Assembly (NCBI GenBank): GCA_023380415.1
Contig: JAMCRC010000005.1
Coordinates: 337-16,572, forward strand
Length of the DNA: 16,236 bases
From: Patescibacteria group bacterium
Lineage (GTDB): Bacteria; Patescibacteriota; Minisyncoccia; UBA6257; GWB1-50-10
Reading direction: 5' to 3'
Position 1 is the stretch's first letter, and every line of letters begins with the position of its first letter. Below, piece after piece: positions 1 through 5,692 of this stretch. The notes under the pieces are model-generated. The model searched no databases. It worked only from the letters and a program-made list of their open reading frames with translations, and was not told where the DNA came from. The position numbers were made by a program, and so were the translations under genes.

Positions 1-119
1 CCGCGACGAGCGCCGAAACCCAGGCGAAGATCTCCGAACTTAAGGCGCAACTAGCTTCTTTGATAGAACAGGTCATCGCGCTCATGCAGGCGCAGGTGAG
101 CCAATCTCAGGGACAGTAG
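1..119 (+). CDS. C-terminal fragment of a coiled-coil protein
   Basis: Reading in the frame that starts at base 3 gives 38 residues up to a TAG stop, so only the C-terminus of this gene lies in the window. The visible residues are Gln-, Ala- and Leu-rich with a regular hydrophobic spacing (ISELKAQLASLIEQVIALM), which looks like an amphipathic helix or coiled coil. Such tails end many surface or peptidoglycan-binding-type proteins in Parcubacteria, but that link comes from memory of the family and not from a domain seen here. A strong terminator follows 22 bases after the stop, so this is the last gene of its transcript. Product identity is unknown. Confidence 0.6.
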   Translation, partial: ATSAETQAKISELKAQLASLIEQVIALMQAQVSQSQGQ

Positions 120-141
120 AAAAAGGGAGGAGGATGGCAGG

Positions 142-176
142 AACACCGCCGGACCGGAAGGTCCGGCGGTGTTTTT
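142..176 (+). terminator. Rho-independent terminator after the partial gene
   Basis: A perfect 12-bp stem (CACCGCCGGACC with its complement) closes on a GGAA tetraloop and is followed by TTTTT. It ends the transcript of the partial gene. The last T bases of its U-tract are the first bases of the -35 box of the next gene. Confidence 0.93.
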
Positions 177-203
177 GACGAATAGGGCGATTGATGATAT
201 AAT
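175..203 (+). promoter_or_regulatory. Promoter of the CAP-domain gene
   Basis: TTGACG, a 17-bp spacer, then TATAAT. The -10 box ends 7 nt before the ATG at 211, so the expected transcription start falls at or beside the start codon and the mRNA would be leaderless. The -35 box shares bases with the upstream terminator's T-tract. Confidence 0.85.
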
Positions 204-210
204 TGCAAAA

Positions 211-1140
211 ATGTTCGGGAGGGTCTTCAAGAAATATTTCATTCCGCACGAGGGGAACGACCATAGGCCACATATCCTGCGTTCTGGGGCCTTCCTTGGG
301 ATGCTCCTCGCCATACTTTTCGTGGAGACGCTCTTCGTCGCCAGGTCCTTTTTCCTTTTCCCGAACATCGATCTTCTGGCCTCCATTCTGCCTTCGATAC
401 TCGTGAGCGACACCAATGCGAATCGGACGGCCGACGCGCTGCACCCTCTCCGAACAAGCGCGCTCCTCACCGAAGCGGCTCAGCTCAAGGCGAACGATAT
501 GGCCGCCAAGGGGTATTTTTCCCACGTGAGCCCCAACGGAGAGACACCTTGGTATTGGCTGGACCAGGTCGGCTATAACTACGAATACGCCGGCGAGAAT
601 CTGGCCGTTAATTTCACCGATTCCAACGACGTCGTTAACGCCTGGATGAATTCGCCCGAGCATCGGGCGAACATTCTGGACGGCAGATACACGCAAATAG
701 GCATCGCGACCGCTCAAGGGGATTACCAAGGGCATCCGGCCATCTTCGTGGTCCAGTTCTTCGGCCAGCCGGCGCCTCAGGCGTCAGTGGCTGTGGCTGC
801 CCCGGCCGCGGCGGCCGGGAACCCCGCGCCGGAAAGCCCGACGAGCGCGGCGGCAGCCGAACCGGCCGTAGCTGGAGCGGCCAGCGTGCCCCAAAATGCT
901 CCGGCCGTTCCGCCGCCTTCGTTTACGGCGACGGTGGTGGCCGAACCGCACGCGCTCACTAATTATTTCTACCTTATCCTCTTCGCTGTCGTGGGAACGG
1001 CCCTTACGCTATACGTCATCATCAAGCGCGAGGCCAGGCATCCGCAGCTTATTTTGAACGGGCTTACGGTGCTGCTTCTCGTCCTGCTCACGGTCTTCGT
1101 GAACAATTTGATCGCCGTCTACCAGGCCGCGATACTCTGA
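211..1140 (+). CDS. CAP (SCP/YkwD-type) domain membrane protein
   Basis: The 309-aa product has an N-terminal membrane segment (about 26-48), a CAP domain (about 70-187) with family features such as KANDMAAKGYFSHVSPNGETPW, YAGENLA and WMNSPEHRANIL, an Ala/Pro-rich linker (188-245) and two C-terminal membrane segments (about 251-271 and 280-305). The CAP domain is predicted to sit outside the cytoplasmic membrane. Bacterial CAP proteins are secreted or surface proteins of mostly unknown activity, so the function is open. The ATG is chosen because it lies 7 nt after the -10 box; an in-frame GTG at 169 lies inside the terminator and upstream of the promoter. The dus gene starts 6 nt after the stop with no promoter visible between, suggesting co-transcription. 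Confidence 0.9.
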   Translation: MFGRVFKKYFIPHEGNDHRPHILRSGAFLGMLLAILFVETLFVARSFFLFPNIDLLASILPSILVSDTNANRTADALHPLRTSALLTEAAQLKANDMAAKGYFSHVSPNGETPWYWLDQVGYNYEYAGENLAVNFTDSNDVVNAWMNSPEHRANILDGRYTQIGIATAQGDYQGHPAIFVVQFFGQPAPQASVAVAAPAAAAGNPAPESPTSAAAAEPAVAGAASVPQNAPAVPPPSFTATVVAEPHALTNYFYLILFAVVGTALTLYVIIKREARHPQLILNGLTVLLLVLLTVFVNNLIAVYQAAIL

Positions 1141-1146
1141 TCTCCG

Positions 1147-2121
1147 ATGCCGGAACCGACACTGGGATTTTGGGCCAAGCTCAAAAGGCCGATCCTCGCT
1201 TTGGCGCCGATGGCGAACGTCACCGACGCCGCTTTTCGGCGGATGTTTTCGGAGCTCGGGAAGCCCGATGTCTTCTGGACGGAATTCGTTTCGATCGAGG
1301 GTCTGCTTTCCCGAGGCCGCGAAAAACTTTTGCCGGACCTGTGGTTCGGAGAGGATGAGCATCCCATCGTTGCCCAGGTCTTCAGCGGCAAGCCGGAACA
1401 ATTCGAGCGCATCGGACCGTTCATAAAAGAGCTGGGATTCGACGGCATCGACATAAATATGGGTTGTCCGGATTCCGGGATAGAAAGGTCCGGCGCCGGA
1501 GCCGAGCTTATCAACGATCCGGTTCGGGCCAAAGAGATCGTCCGGGCCGCCAAACTGGGCGCCGGCGATCTGCCGGTATCGATAAAGACCCGTATAGGTT
1601 ACGGTAAAAACGAGATAGAAAGATGGGTGCCGGCCCTGCTGGAAGAAATGCCGGCGGTCCTCACCGTTCATCTGCGGACGAGGGACGAGATGTCTCAGGT
1701 GCCGGCCCATTGGGATAAGGCGTCCCTCATCGTCGAATTAAGGAACGAAATATCGCCGAAAACGCTCATCATCGGCAACGGCGACGCACCGGATGCGGAG
1801 ACGGCCAGGCGGCTCGCTTCGGAGAGCGGCTTGGACGGCGTGATGATCGGCCGGGGCGCCTTCGGGAATCCCTGGCTCTTTTCCGGCCGCAAGCCGGACC
1901 TGCACGAACGCTTAGAGCGCTTGATGGAGCACGTCGAACTCTTCGAGAGGATCTATAAGAGCGACCGGCCGGACAGGATAAAGAACTTCGACGTCATGAA
2001 AAAGCATTTCAAGGCCTATGTCGCCGGTTTCGACGAGGCCAAAGAGTTGCGCGTCAAGCTGATGGAAACTAAAAACGCCGCGGATGTCCGGCGAGTGGTC
2101 ACTGATTTTTTGCACCGCTGA
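1147..2121 (+). CDS. dus: tRNA-dihydrouridine synthase
   Basis: A 324-aa FMN enzyme that reduces uridine to dihydrouridine in tRNA D-loops. Family signatures appear in order: LALAPMANVTDAAFRR near the N-terminus, DGIDINMGCP with the conserved Cys at residue 107, SIKTRIGYG, VLTVHLRTRDEMSQVPAHWD, and the phosphate-binding IGNGD plus DGVMIGRGAFGNPWLF. A helical RNA-binding-like tail follows (about 240-324). The segment after GCP reads DSGIERSGAGAELI instead of the more usual P(V/S)xK(V/I) type, a mild divergence. It probably shares the transcript of the CAP gene. No SD is seen before the ATG. The last 23 bases overlap the 3' end of a convergent gene. Which Dus subfamily (A, B or C) it belongs to cannot be settled by eye. 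Confidence 0.93.
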   Translation: MPEPTLGFWAKLKRPILALAPMANVTDAAFRRMFSELGKPDVFWTEFVSIEGLLSRGREKLLPDLWFGEDEHPIVAQVFSGKPEQFERIGPFIKELGFDGIDINMGCPDSGIERSGAGAELINDPVRAKEIVRAAKLGAGDLPVSIKTRIGYGKNEIERWVPALLEEMPAVLTVHLRTRDEMSQVPAHWDKASLIVELRNEISPKTLIIGNGDAPDAETARRLASESGLDGVMIGRGAFGNPWLFSGRKPDLHERLERLMEHVELFERIYKSDRPDRIKNFDVMKKHFKAYVAGFDEAKELRVKLMETKNAADVRRVVTDFLHR

Positions 2122-2632
2122 ATATTTTGAGGGTCGTATCGCAGGGGCAGGCGACGGGGGAGTTCGGTCCGGCGACGTTCGAATGGAATATTGTCGTGTA
2201 GCCGATGACCACGTAAGTGGTGCCGGAGGCATAGGCCATTTGATTCGCGCCCGGCCCGCCGGCTTCCATATAGACAACGGGGGCATAGCCCGCGCTTTCC
2301 AATTTTGCGCGGTAGTAATTTTCGAAAGGCGTCGTTACGGCCGCGATGTTCGATATGTCGGAGAACGCTTTCGAGACCGTGCCGTAGCCGGAGATAGCGA
2401 ATGAGTTTTGAGCGTTCCGTCCGGTCTCCACGGCCGCCGTCTCGGCCTGCCAGAAAGCGCCGGGGTAGAGGGGATAAAGATCAGCGGCTAGATGCCGCCC
2501 GGCCGGACCGCCGTTATCGCCCGGGGCCAATACAGGCCTTACTTCGGCCGAGAGACCGACCGCGAGAACCGCCAAAGCGATAGCCCAGAGCAAATGCTCG
2601 GGTTTCGGACGCCATCGTCCTTCCCTCGTCAT
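2099..2632 (-). CDS. Exported protein of unknown function
   Basis: The 177-aa product starts with a basic N-terminus (MTREGRWRPKP) and a hydrophobic stretch (LLWAIALAVLAVGLSA) that is a signal peptide or membrane anchor. The rest is a soluble domain with an FENYYRAKLESAGY helix-like segment, a Gly-rich AGGPGANQMAY, a beta-like TTYVVIGYTTIF and a CPC motif near the end. I recall similar hypothetical proteins in Parcubacteria but cannot name a family. The ATG is fixed by an extended -10 box ending 6 nt upstream on the same strand. The gene is divergent from the rhodanese gene and convergent, with a 23-bp overlap, to dus. Confidence 0.8.
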   Translation of the reverse strand: MTREGRWRPKPEHLLWAIALAVLAVGLSAEVRPVLAPGDNGGPAGRHLAADLYPLYPGAFWQAETAAVETGRNAQNSFAISGYGTVSKAFSDISNIAAVTTPFENYYRAKLESAGYAPVVYMEAGGPGANQMAYASGTTYVVIGYTTIFHSNVAGPNSPVACPCDTTLKIFSGAKNQ

Positions 2633-2638
2633 GCCTTA

Positions 2639-2647
2639 ATGATACCA
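2639..2647 (-). promoter_or_regulatory. Extended -10 promoter of the exported-protein gene
   Basis: On the minus strand the bases read TGG then TATCAT, followed by 6 nt and the ATG at 2632. No clear -35 box lies 16-18 bp upstream, as expected for an extended -10 promoter. It predicts a leaderless transcript. Confidence 0.7.
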
Positions 2648-2680
2648 CACAAGGGGATGGCCGGATGGTGTACATCGGAG

Positions 2681-2689
2681 TGGTATAAT
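2681..2689 (+). promoter_or_regulatory. Extended -10 promoter of the rhodanese gene
   Basis: TGG then TATAAT, followed by 6 nt and the ATG at 2696. The arrangement mirrors the divergent promoter on the other strand, with the same TGG extension and the same 6-nt distance to the start codon. No good -35 box is seen. Confidence 0.78.
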
Positions 2690-2695
2690 CAGGGC

Positions 2696-2986
2696 ATGAG
2701 AGCGGAGGATCTAAAGAGGCGGCTCGCATCCGGCGAGGAGATCGACCTTATCGACGTGCGGGAAAAGGAGGAGTACGAAAAAGGCCCGCATATTCCCGGT
2801 ACCCGTAATGTGCCGATGGGGCAGGTCTTCTTGGACGCCCATGAGGGGACGCTGCCGAAAGGGAAGAAGATCGTAACTATTTGCCGGACGGGTGGCAGAT
2901 GCGAGATAGTCGCCAGGGAGCTCAAGCAGAAGGGCTACGACATAGAGCACCTCGAGGGCGGCATTGACGCCTGGCAGAACGGCTGA
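2696..2986 (+). CDS. Single-domain rhodanese (sulfurtransferase-like)
   Basis: A 96-aa rhodanese homology domain without a signal peptide, so probably cytoplasmic. LIDVREKEEYEKGPHIPGTRNVPMG matches the N-terminal half of the fold, CRTGGR (63-68) is the active-site loop with Cys63 as the expected persulfide carrier, and LEGGIDAWQNG is the usual C-terminal signature. Members move sulfane sulfur or detoxify; the substrate here cannot be told. A longer in-frame ORF extends upstream, but the -10 box 6 nt before this ATG and the loss of family similarity upstream fix the start. A tRNA promoter begins 3 nt after the stop. Confidence 0.92.
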   Translation: MRAEDLKRRLASGEEIDLIDVREKEEYEKGPHIPGTRNVPMGQVFLDAHEGTLPKGKKIVTICRTGGRCEIVARELKQKGYDIEHLEGGIDAWQNG

Positions 2987-2989
2987 GCG

Positions 2990-3018
2990 TTGAAACGTCT
3001 GGATTTTTACCCTACACT
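2990..3018 (+). promoter_or_regulatory. Promoter of tRNA-Ser
   Basis: TTGAAA, a 17-bp spacer, then TACACT, ending 16 nt before the first base of the tRNA. This is a good sigma-70 match with room for a short 5' leader that RNase P would remove. Confidence 0.75.
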
Positions 3019-3034
3019 TCAATGGTCTTCCATT

Positions 3035-3119
3035 GGAGGGGTCGCATAGCGGTCTAGTGCACCATCTTGGAAAGGTGGCAAGGAGCAATCCTTCGAGGGT
3101 TCAAATCCCTCCCCCTCCG
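3035..3119 (+). tRNA. tRNA-Ser (anticodon GGA)
   Basis: A full cloverleaf can be folded: 7-bp acceptor GGAGGGG/CCCCTCC, D-arm closed by GCA/TGC, anticodon stem 3062-3066/3074-3078 with loop TTGGAAA and anticodon GGA at 3069-3071, a long variable arm with an AAGGA/TCCTT stem typical of serine tRNAs, and T-arm GAGGG-TTCAAAT-CCCTC. Base 3119 (G) is the discriminator. The gene is followed by CCT, so CCA is not encoded and must be added enzymatically. It reads UCC and UCU codons. Confidence 0.96.
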
Positions 3120-3120
3120 C

Positions 3121-3185
3121 CTTCGCTTCGCCGTAGCGAAGCTTCGGCGTGACGAAGTCCGCCAAGATTCGCGAAGGCGAGATTC
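3121..3185 (+). repeat. Palindromic stretch between tRNA-Ser and the GIY-YIG ORF
   Basis: GCTTCGC-CGTA-GCGAAGC (3125-3142) forms a perfect 7-bp hairpin directly after the tRNA. A second palindrome, TTCGCGAA, lies at 3168-3175, and several variants of CTTCG/CGAAG are scattered between. There is no T-tract, so it is not a standard terminator. TCCGCC occurs at the tRNA end (3116-3121) and again at 3158-3163. From memory, GIY-YIG ORFs in Parcubacteria are often preceded by similar palindromic sequence, which suggests the stretch travels with the ORF. Confidence 0.6.
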
Positions 3186-3200
3186 ACCTACAAACGGCAC

Positions 3201-3434
3201 ATGTACTACGTGTACAGTCTAAAATGTAGAGACGGTTACTACATTGGCTGCACCGACGATATTGAAGATCGGCTGGAGAGGCATCAAAAAGGACAAGTGC
3301 CAGCAACAGCTGACCGTCTACCAGTCACGCTAGGATTCTATTTTGCGACCGAAGACAAATATAAAGCTTTTGAATTCGAAAAATATCTCAAATCTGGCTC
3401 AGGTCGTGCCTTTCTAAACAAGCACTTAAAGTAG
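3201..3434 (+). CDS. GIY-YIG domain nuclease-like protein
   Basis: The 77-aa protein is a minimal GIY-YIG domain: YYVYSLKCRDGYYIGCTDDI carries the two motif strands, R29 in DRLERHQKG is the usual conserved arginine, and FEFEKYLKSGSGRAFLNKHL matches the C-terminal helices with a conserved Glu. This family includes UvrC N-domain relatives and small proteins of unknown cellular role. Codon choice is visibly more AT-rich than in neighbouring genes (AAA, TTT, ATT, GCA and CCA frequent). Together with its place downstream of a tRNA, this suggests horizontal acquisition. No SD or clear -10 box precedes the ATG. Confidence 0.88.
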   Translation: MYYVYSLKCRDGYYIGCTDDIEDRLERHQKGQVPATADRLPVTLGFYFATEDKYKAFEFEKYLKSGSGRAFLNKHLK

Positions 3435-3456
3435 GTTTCATATTTTGTGCCATCTC

Positions 3457-3490
3457 GAAAAAATCGCCCCGTCTTTGTTGACGGGGCTTT
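3457..3490 (-). terminator. Terminator, mainly for the minus-strand microprotein gene
   Basis: GCCCCGTC and GACGGGGC (3466-3473 and 3480-3487) form an 8-bp stem with loop TTTGTT. On the minus strand it is followed by GATTTTTT, a proper U-tract just after the 44-aa gene. On the plus strand the tail is only TTTC, so it may work weakly for the GIY-YIG gene too. Confidence 0.82.
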
Positions 3491-3494
3491 CGAC

Positions 3495-3629
3495 TCATGC
3501 CAGGTCCTCGTTGCGTCTTCGTCGTCCCGCCCGCTTATCCAGCCAAACTCCATAGGCGAATATGGCGGCGCTGACGGCGGGGACTAAGATGATCCAGTAG
3601 GCATTGATGAAATCGCCGTAATTATGCAA
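3495..3629 (-). CDS. 44-aa single-pass membrane microprotein
   Basis: A TTG start (3629) is preceded by AAGGAGG at 3638-3644 with an 8-nt spacer. The ORF runs 44 codons to TGA, ends before a terminator, and has a TTGATT-N17-TAGAAT promoter upstream. The product has a short polar start (MHNYGDFINA), one hydrophobic segment (YWIILVPAVSAAIFAYGVWL, 11-30) and a basic tail (KRAGRRRRNEDLA), so by the positive-inside rule the C-terminus should be cytoplasmic. I do not recognise a family. The shape recalls small assembly or regulatory membrane peptides such as CcmD, but no related gene is nearby. Promoter, SD, ORF and terminator together make it a convincing gene despite its size. Confidence 0.78.
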   Translation of the reverse strand: MHNYGDFINAYWIILVPAVSAAIFAYGVWLDKRAGRRRRNEDLA

Positions 3630-3657
3630 AAGAACTGCCTCCTTTTTATTTACCTGC

Positions 3658-3686
3658 ATTCTAACGATTTACCCAGGCCGAATCAA
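3658..3686 (-). promoter_or_regulatory. Promoter of the 44-aa microprotein gene
   Basis: On the minus strand: TTGATT, a 17-bp spacer, TAGAAT. The expected start near 3651 gives a leader of about 20 nt that includes the SD. It overlaps the promoter region of the divergent Gmad2 gene. Confidence 0.7.
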
Positions 3687-3690
3687 GATT

Positions 3691-3699
3691 TGGTAGAAT
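3691..3699 (+). promoter_or_regulatory. Extended -10 promoter of the Gmad2 gene
   Basis: TGG then TAGAAT, 13 nt before the ATG at 3713, giving a leader of about 6 nt without an SD. An alternative -10 is TATTAA at 3699-3704. No convincing -35 box. Confidence 0.5.
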
Positions 3700-3712
3700 A
3701 TTAATAACGGAA

Positions 3713-4249
3713 ATGTTCAAACAGACACTTTACGTAATAGCTCTGCTCGTGATCCTGGCCGTCGTCGAATCGCTCGGCGCGGCGGTGTTCGAGAATTTGA
3801 AAACGCTGCCGGGAAAAGTGCGCAACGCCGCCTCATCGTCTCCAGTATCCGCACCCGATGTTCAGATACCGTCCATCTTTCCGGCTTCGAGCAGTGCGGA
3901 TTCGGTCCACCCTTATCCGCCGGATGCGATGAACGATATCTCCGTCTCGAGCCCACTGCCGAATGCCGTCGTACGGTCGCCGCTTCAAGTGGCCGGTTCG
4001 GCCGTCGGCAACTGGTATTTCGAGGCCTCGTTCCCGGTCATTATTACGGACGGGGACGGATTGATACTGGGCGAGACGAGCGCCCGTGCGCTGGGCGATT
4101 GGATGACGACGGGCACCGTGCCTTTTTCGGCTACGCTCGATTTCGGAGCGCCGCGTACGGCGAACGGTTTTCTGATACTCAAGAACGATAATCCTTCGGG
4201 CAATCCCGCGACGGTCCGGTCCATCGAGATGCCGGTGCGGTTCCGGTAG
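3713..4249 (+). CDS. Membrane-anchored Gmad2 immunoglobulin-like domain protein
   Basis: The 178-aa product has a hydrophobic N-terminus (YVIALLVILAVVESLGAAVF, 7-26) serving as anchor or signal, a Ser/Pro-rich linker (about 40-75), and a C-terminal domain (about 77-178) that matches Gmad2: DISVSSPLPNAVVRSPLQVAGSA, WYFEASFPV, GDWMTTGTVPFSATLDF and LILKNDNPSGNPATVRSIEMPV. Gmad2 is an Ig-like fold found in extracytoplasmic proteins of sporulating and other bacteria, with unclear function. The protein probably faces the outside of the membrane. There is no lipobox. Its stop codon lies inside a 6-bp palindrome (4239-4254) that lacks a T-tract. Confidence 0.88.
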   Translation: MFKQTLYVIALLVILAVVESLGAAVFENLKTLPGKVRNAASSSPVSAPDVQIPSIFPASSSADSVHPYPPDAMNDISVSSPLPNAVVRSPLQVAGSAVGNWYFEASFPVIITDGDGLILGETSARALGDWMTTGTVPFSATLDFGAPRTANGFLILKNDNPSGNPATVRSIEMPVRFR

Positions 4250-4337
4250 GAACCAAGAGCGGCCTCCCGGACCGTATTAATAGGCAGTTCTCTGAGCGGC
4301 GATGGTCGTGAGCCGCGATACAGGTCCCGTCTCCTTT

Positions 4338-4451
4338 ATGTCATACCAGTGCCCAAAGTGCGGTTATTCGTCCGAAGAGCCGGATAATTGTCCGGTGTGC
4401 AACATCCCTCTTAAAGAAATAAAAGACGAAGAAACGGGAGAGAATCAATAG
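4338..4451 (+). CDS. 37-aa zinc-ribbon / rubredoxin-like microprotein
   Basis: The ORF encodes YQCPKCGYSSEEPDNCPVCN followed by an acidic, lysine-containing tail. Four cysteines (C5, C8, C18, C21) form two CxxC knuckles nine residues apart, with CP at the first and third cysteines, as in the rubredoxin-like domain of rubrerythrin-type proteins. A single Zn or Fe site is expected. An in-frame ATG at 4302 (with GTG at 4308) would give a 49-aa version; no SD or clear -10 box decides between them. A terminator follows 26 nt after the stop, supporting a real transcription unit. Function is unknown. Confidence 0.72.
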   Translation: MSYQCPKCGYSSEEPDNCPVCNIPLKEIKDEETGENQ

Positions 4452-4477
4452 GATATAGATTGATTCGAAAAATGAAG

Positions 4478-4506
4478 CAGCTTCGGTTAACCGCCGAAGC
4501 TGTTTT
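4478..4506 (+). terminator. Terminator after the zinc-ribbon gene
   Basis: CAGCTTCGG and CCGAAGCTG (4478-4486 and 4494-4502) pair perfectly around a 7-nt loop and are followed by TTTT. The T-rich tail runs straight into the -10 box TATAAT of the next gene. Confidence 0.82.
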
Positions 4507-4514
4507 GTTATAAT
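4487..4514 (+). promoter_or_regulatory. Probable promoter of the holin-like gene
   Basis: TATAAT at 4509-4514 with a weak TTAACC 16 bp upstream that lies in the terminator loop. The expected start is near 4521, leaving a leader of about 37 nt before the ATG at 4558, or a leaderless 18-codon ORF beginning at 4521. Confidence 0.6.
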
Positions 4515-4557
4515 GGTCTTATGGAGGGAATAAAGGCCGAAAAGATATCAGTTAAAA

Positions 4558-4803
4558 ATGGAAAAGTTGAACGTTAAGAAATTCGCCATTGCTTGCGGCG
4601 TTACCTGGGGACTCGGCGTGCTGCTGCTCGGCTGGCTCGCCGGCTCCGGCTGGGGCGGGCAGTTCGTAAGCCTCATTTCGTCGCTCTATATCGGCTACGG
4701 AGCTAGCTTCGTGGGCGGCATCATCGGCGGGGTCTGGGCCTTTTTCGACGGTGCCGTTGGCGGCGCCATCCTGGCTTGGATCTACAACATGGCCAAGAAA
4801 TAG
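4558..4803 (+). CDS. Holin-like small membrane protein
   Basis: The 81-aa product has a polar start (MEKLNVKKFAIAC) and three hydrophobic stretches (about 12-29, 35-55 and 58-77) rich in Gly and Trp, including GVTWGLGVLLLGWLAG, YIGYGASFVGGIIGGVWAFFDGAVGGAI and AWIYNMAKK. Proteins of this shape in CPR genomes are often annotated as bacteriophage holin, but no phage gene is nearby and lysis is not implied. A vertical chromosomal membrane protein of unknown role is equally possible. No SD precedes the ATG. A terminator follows 14 nt after the stop, so it is a single-gene transcript. Confidence 0.82.
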   Translation: MEKLNVKKFAIACGVTWGLGVLLLGWLAGSGWGGQFVSLISSLYIGYGASFVGGIIGGVWAFFDGAVGGAILAWIYNMAKK

Positions 4804-4817
4804 AATTATCGCCCGCG

Positions 4818-4848
4818 ACCCGCCCTTTTAGGGCGGGTTTTCGTTTTT
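4818..4848 (+). terminator. Terminator after the holin-like gene
   Basis: ACCCGCCC-TTTTA-GGGCGGGT, an 8-bp perfect stem, followed by TTTCGTTTTT. Confidence 0.9.
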
Positions 4849-4877
4849 CCCGCTTTTGATGTAAAATAAGCGGGTTA

Positions 4878-5687
4878 ATGCCATCTTCCAACGAAGACAT
4901 CATAAAGGTCTCCGGCCTTACGAAGCGTTTCGGCGACTTCACGGCCGTTCAAAACATCTCTTTCGACGTAAAGCACGGCGAGATATTCGCTTTCCTCGGA
5001 CCCAACGGCGCCGGAAAATCGACGACCATCAAGATGCTCACGACGGTACTCAGGCCGACGGCCGGAGAAATATTTTTGAACGGCCACGACGTCGCTCGCG
5101 ACGCCCTGGGCGCCCGCCGGTCGTTCGGCATCGTCTTCCAGGACCCTTCTTTGGACGATGAGCTTACGGCCTACGAGAACATCGAGTTCCACGGAGTGCT
5201 TTACGGGGTCGAGCGCGAGCTCGGCAAGCAAAGAGCCGAACAGCTCCTCAAATTCGTAGAGCTCTGGGACCGCCGGAACGACCTGGTGAAGGGATTCTCC
5301 GGCGGAATGAAACGGCGCCTCGAGATCGCCCGCGGCCTTCTGCATCATCCGAAGATATTGTTTTTGGACGAACCGACCCAGGGCCTCGATCCGCAGACCA
5401 GGAACCACATCTGGCAATACATCCAAAACCTGAATAAGGAGGAGGGGATAACCATATTCTTCACGACCCACTACATGGAAGAGGCCGAGAAGGTCGCTCA
5501 AAGGGTGGCCGTCATCGACCACGGCAAGATCATCGAATCCGGGACCCCGGACGGGCTCAAGTCGAAAACCGGGACCTCTTCGCTCGAAGACGCATTTCTG
5601 AGCCTGACCGGCCACGAATTGCGTGAAGAGGCCGCGACCGGCGCCGACCATATGCGGGCCGGAGCCAAGGTGTGGGGACGCCATTAA
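4878..5687 (+). CDS. ABC transporter ATP-binding protein (ABC-2 / DrrA-like)
   Basis: A 269-aa nucleotide-binding subunit with every catalytic motif: Walker A GPNGAGKST (41-49), Q-loop Gln88 (VFQDP), signature FSGGM (140-144), Walker B ILFLDEP (160-166), D-loop GLD and switch His198 (TTHYMEEAE). Length and motif spacing fit the DrrA-type exporters that pair with one ABC-2 permease, which is the next gene. It would power export of a lipid, drug or polysaccharide; the cargo cannot be deduced. TAAAAT at 4862-4867 lies 10 nt before the ATG and may be the -10 box, giving a leader of only about 3 nt. The last 25 residues after the ATPase core are poorly conserved. Confidence 0.95.
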   Translation: MPSSNEDIIKVSGLTKRFGDFTAVQNISFDVKHGEIFAFLGPNGAGKSTTIKMLTTVLRPTAGEIFLNGHDVARDALGARRSFGIVFQDPSLDDELTAYENIEFHGVLYGVERELGKQRAEQLLKFVELWDRRNDLVKGFSGGMKRRLEIARGLLHHPKILFLDEPTQGLDPQTRNHIWQYIQNLNKEEGITIFFTTHYMEEAEKVAQRVAVIDHGKIIESGTPDGLKSKTGTSSLEDAFLSLTGHELREEAATGADHMRAGAKVWGRH

Positions 5688-5692
5688 ACATC

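Noticed and set aside
169..210. GTG start giving a 14-residue longer CAP protein
   Set aside because: It lies inside the terminator hairpin and upstream of the promoter's expected start point.
2099..2121. Overlap of dus and the convergent exported-protein gene
   Set aside because: Short tail-to-tail overlaps are common in compact genomes and need no special explanation.
4239..4254. Palindrome GGTTCC-GGTA-GGAACC at the end of the Gmad2 gene
   Set aside because: The 6-bp stem has no following T-tract, so it is not called a terminator.
4875..5684. 269-codon open frame on the minus strand
   Set aside because: It mirrors the ABC ATPase gene, which has all catalytic motifs; the antisense product shows nothing recognisable.
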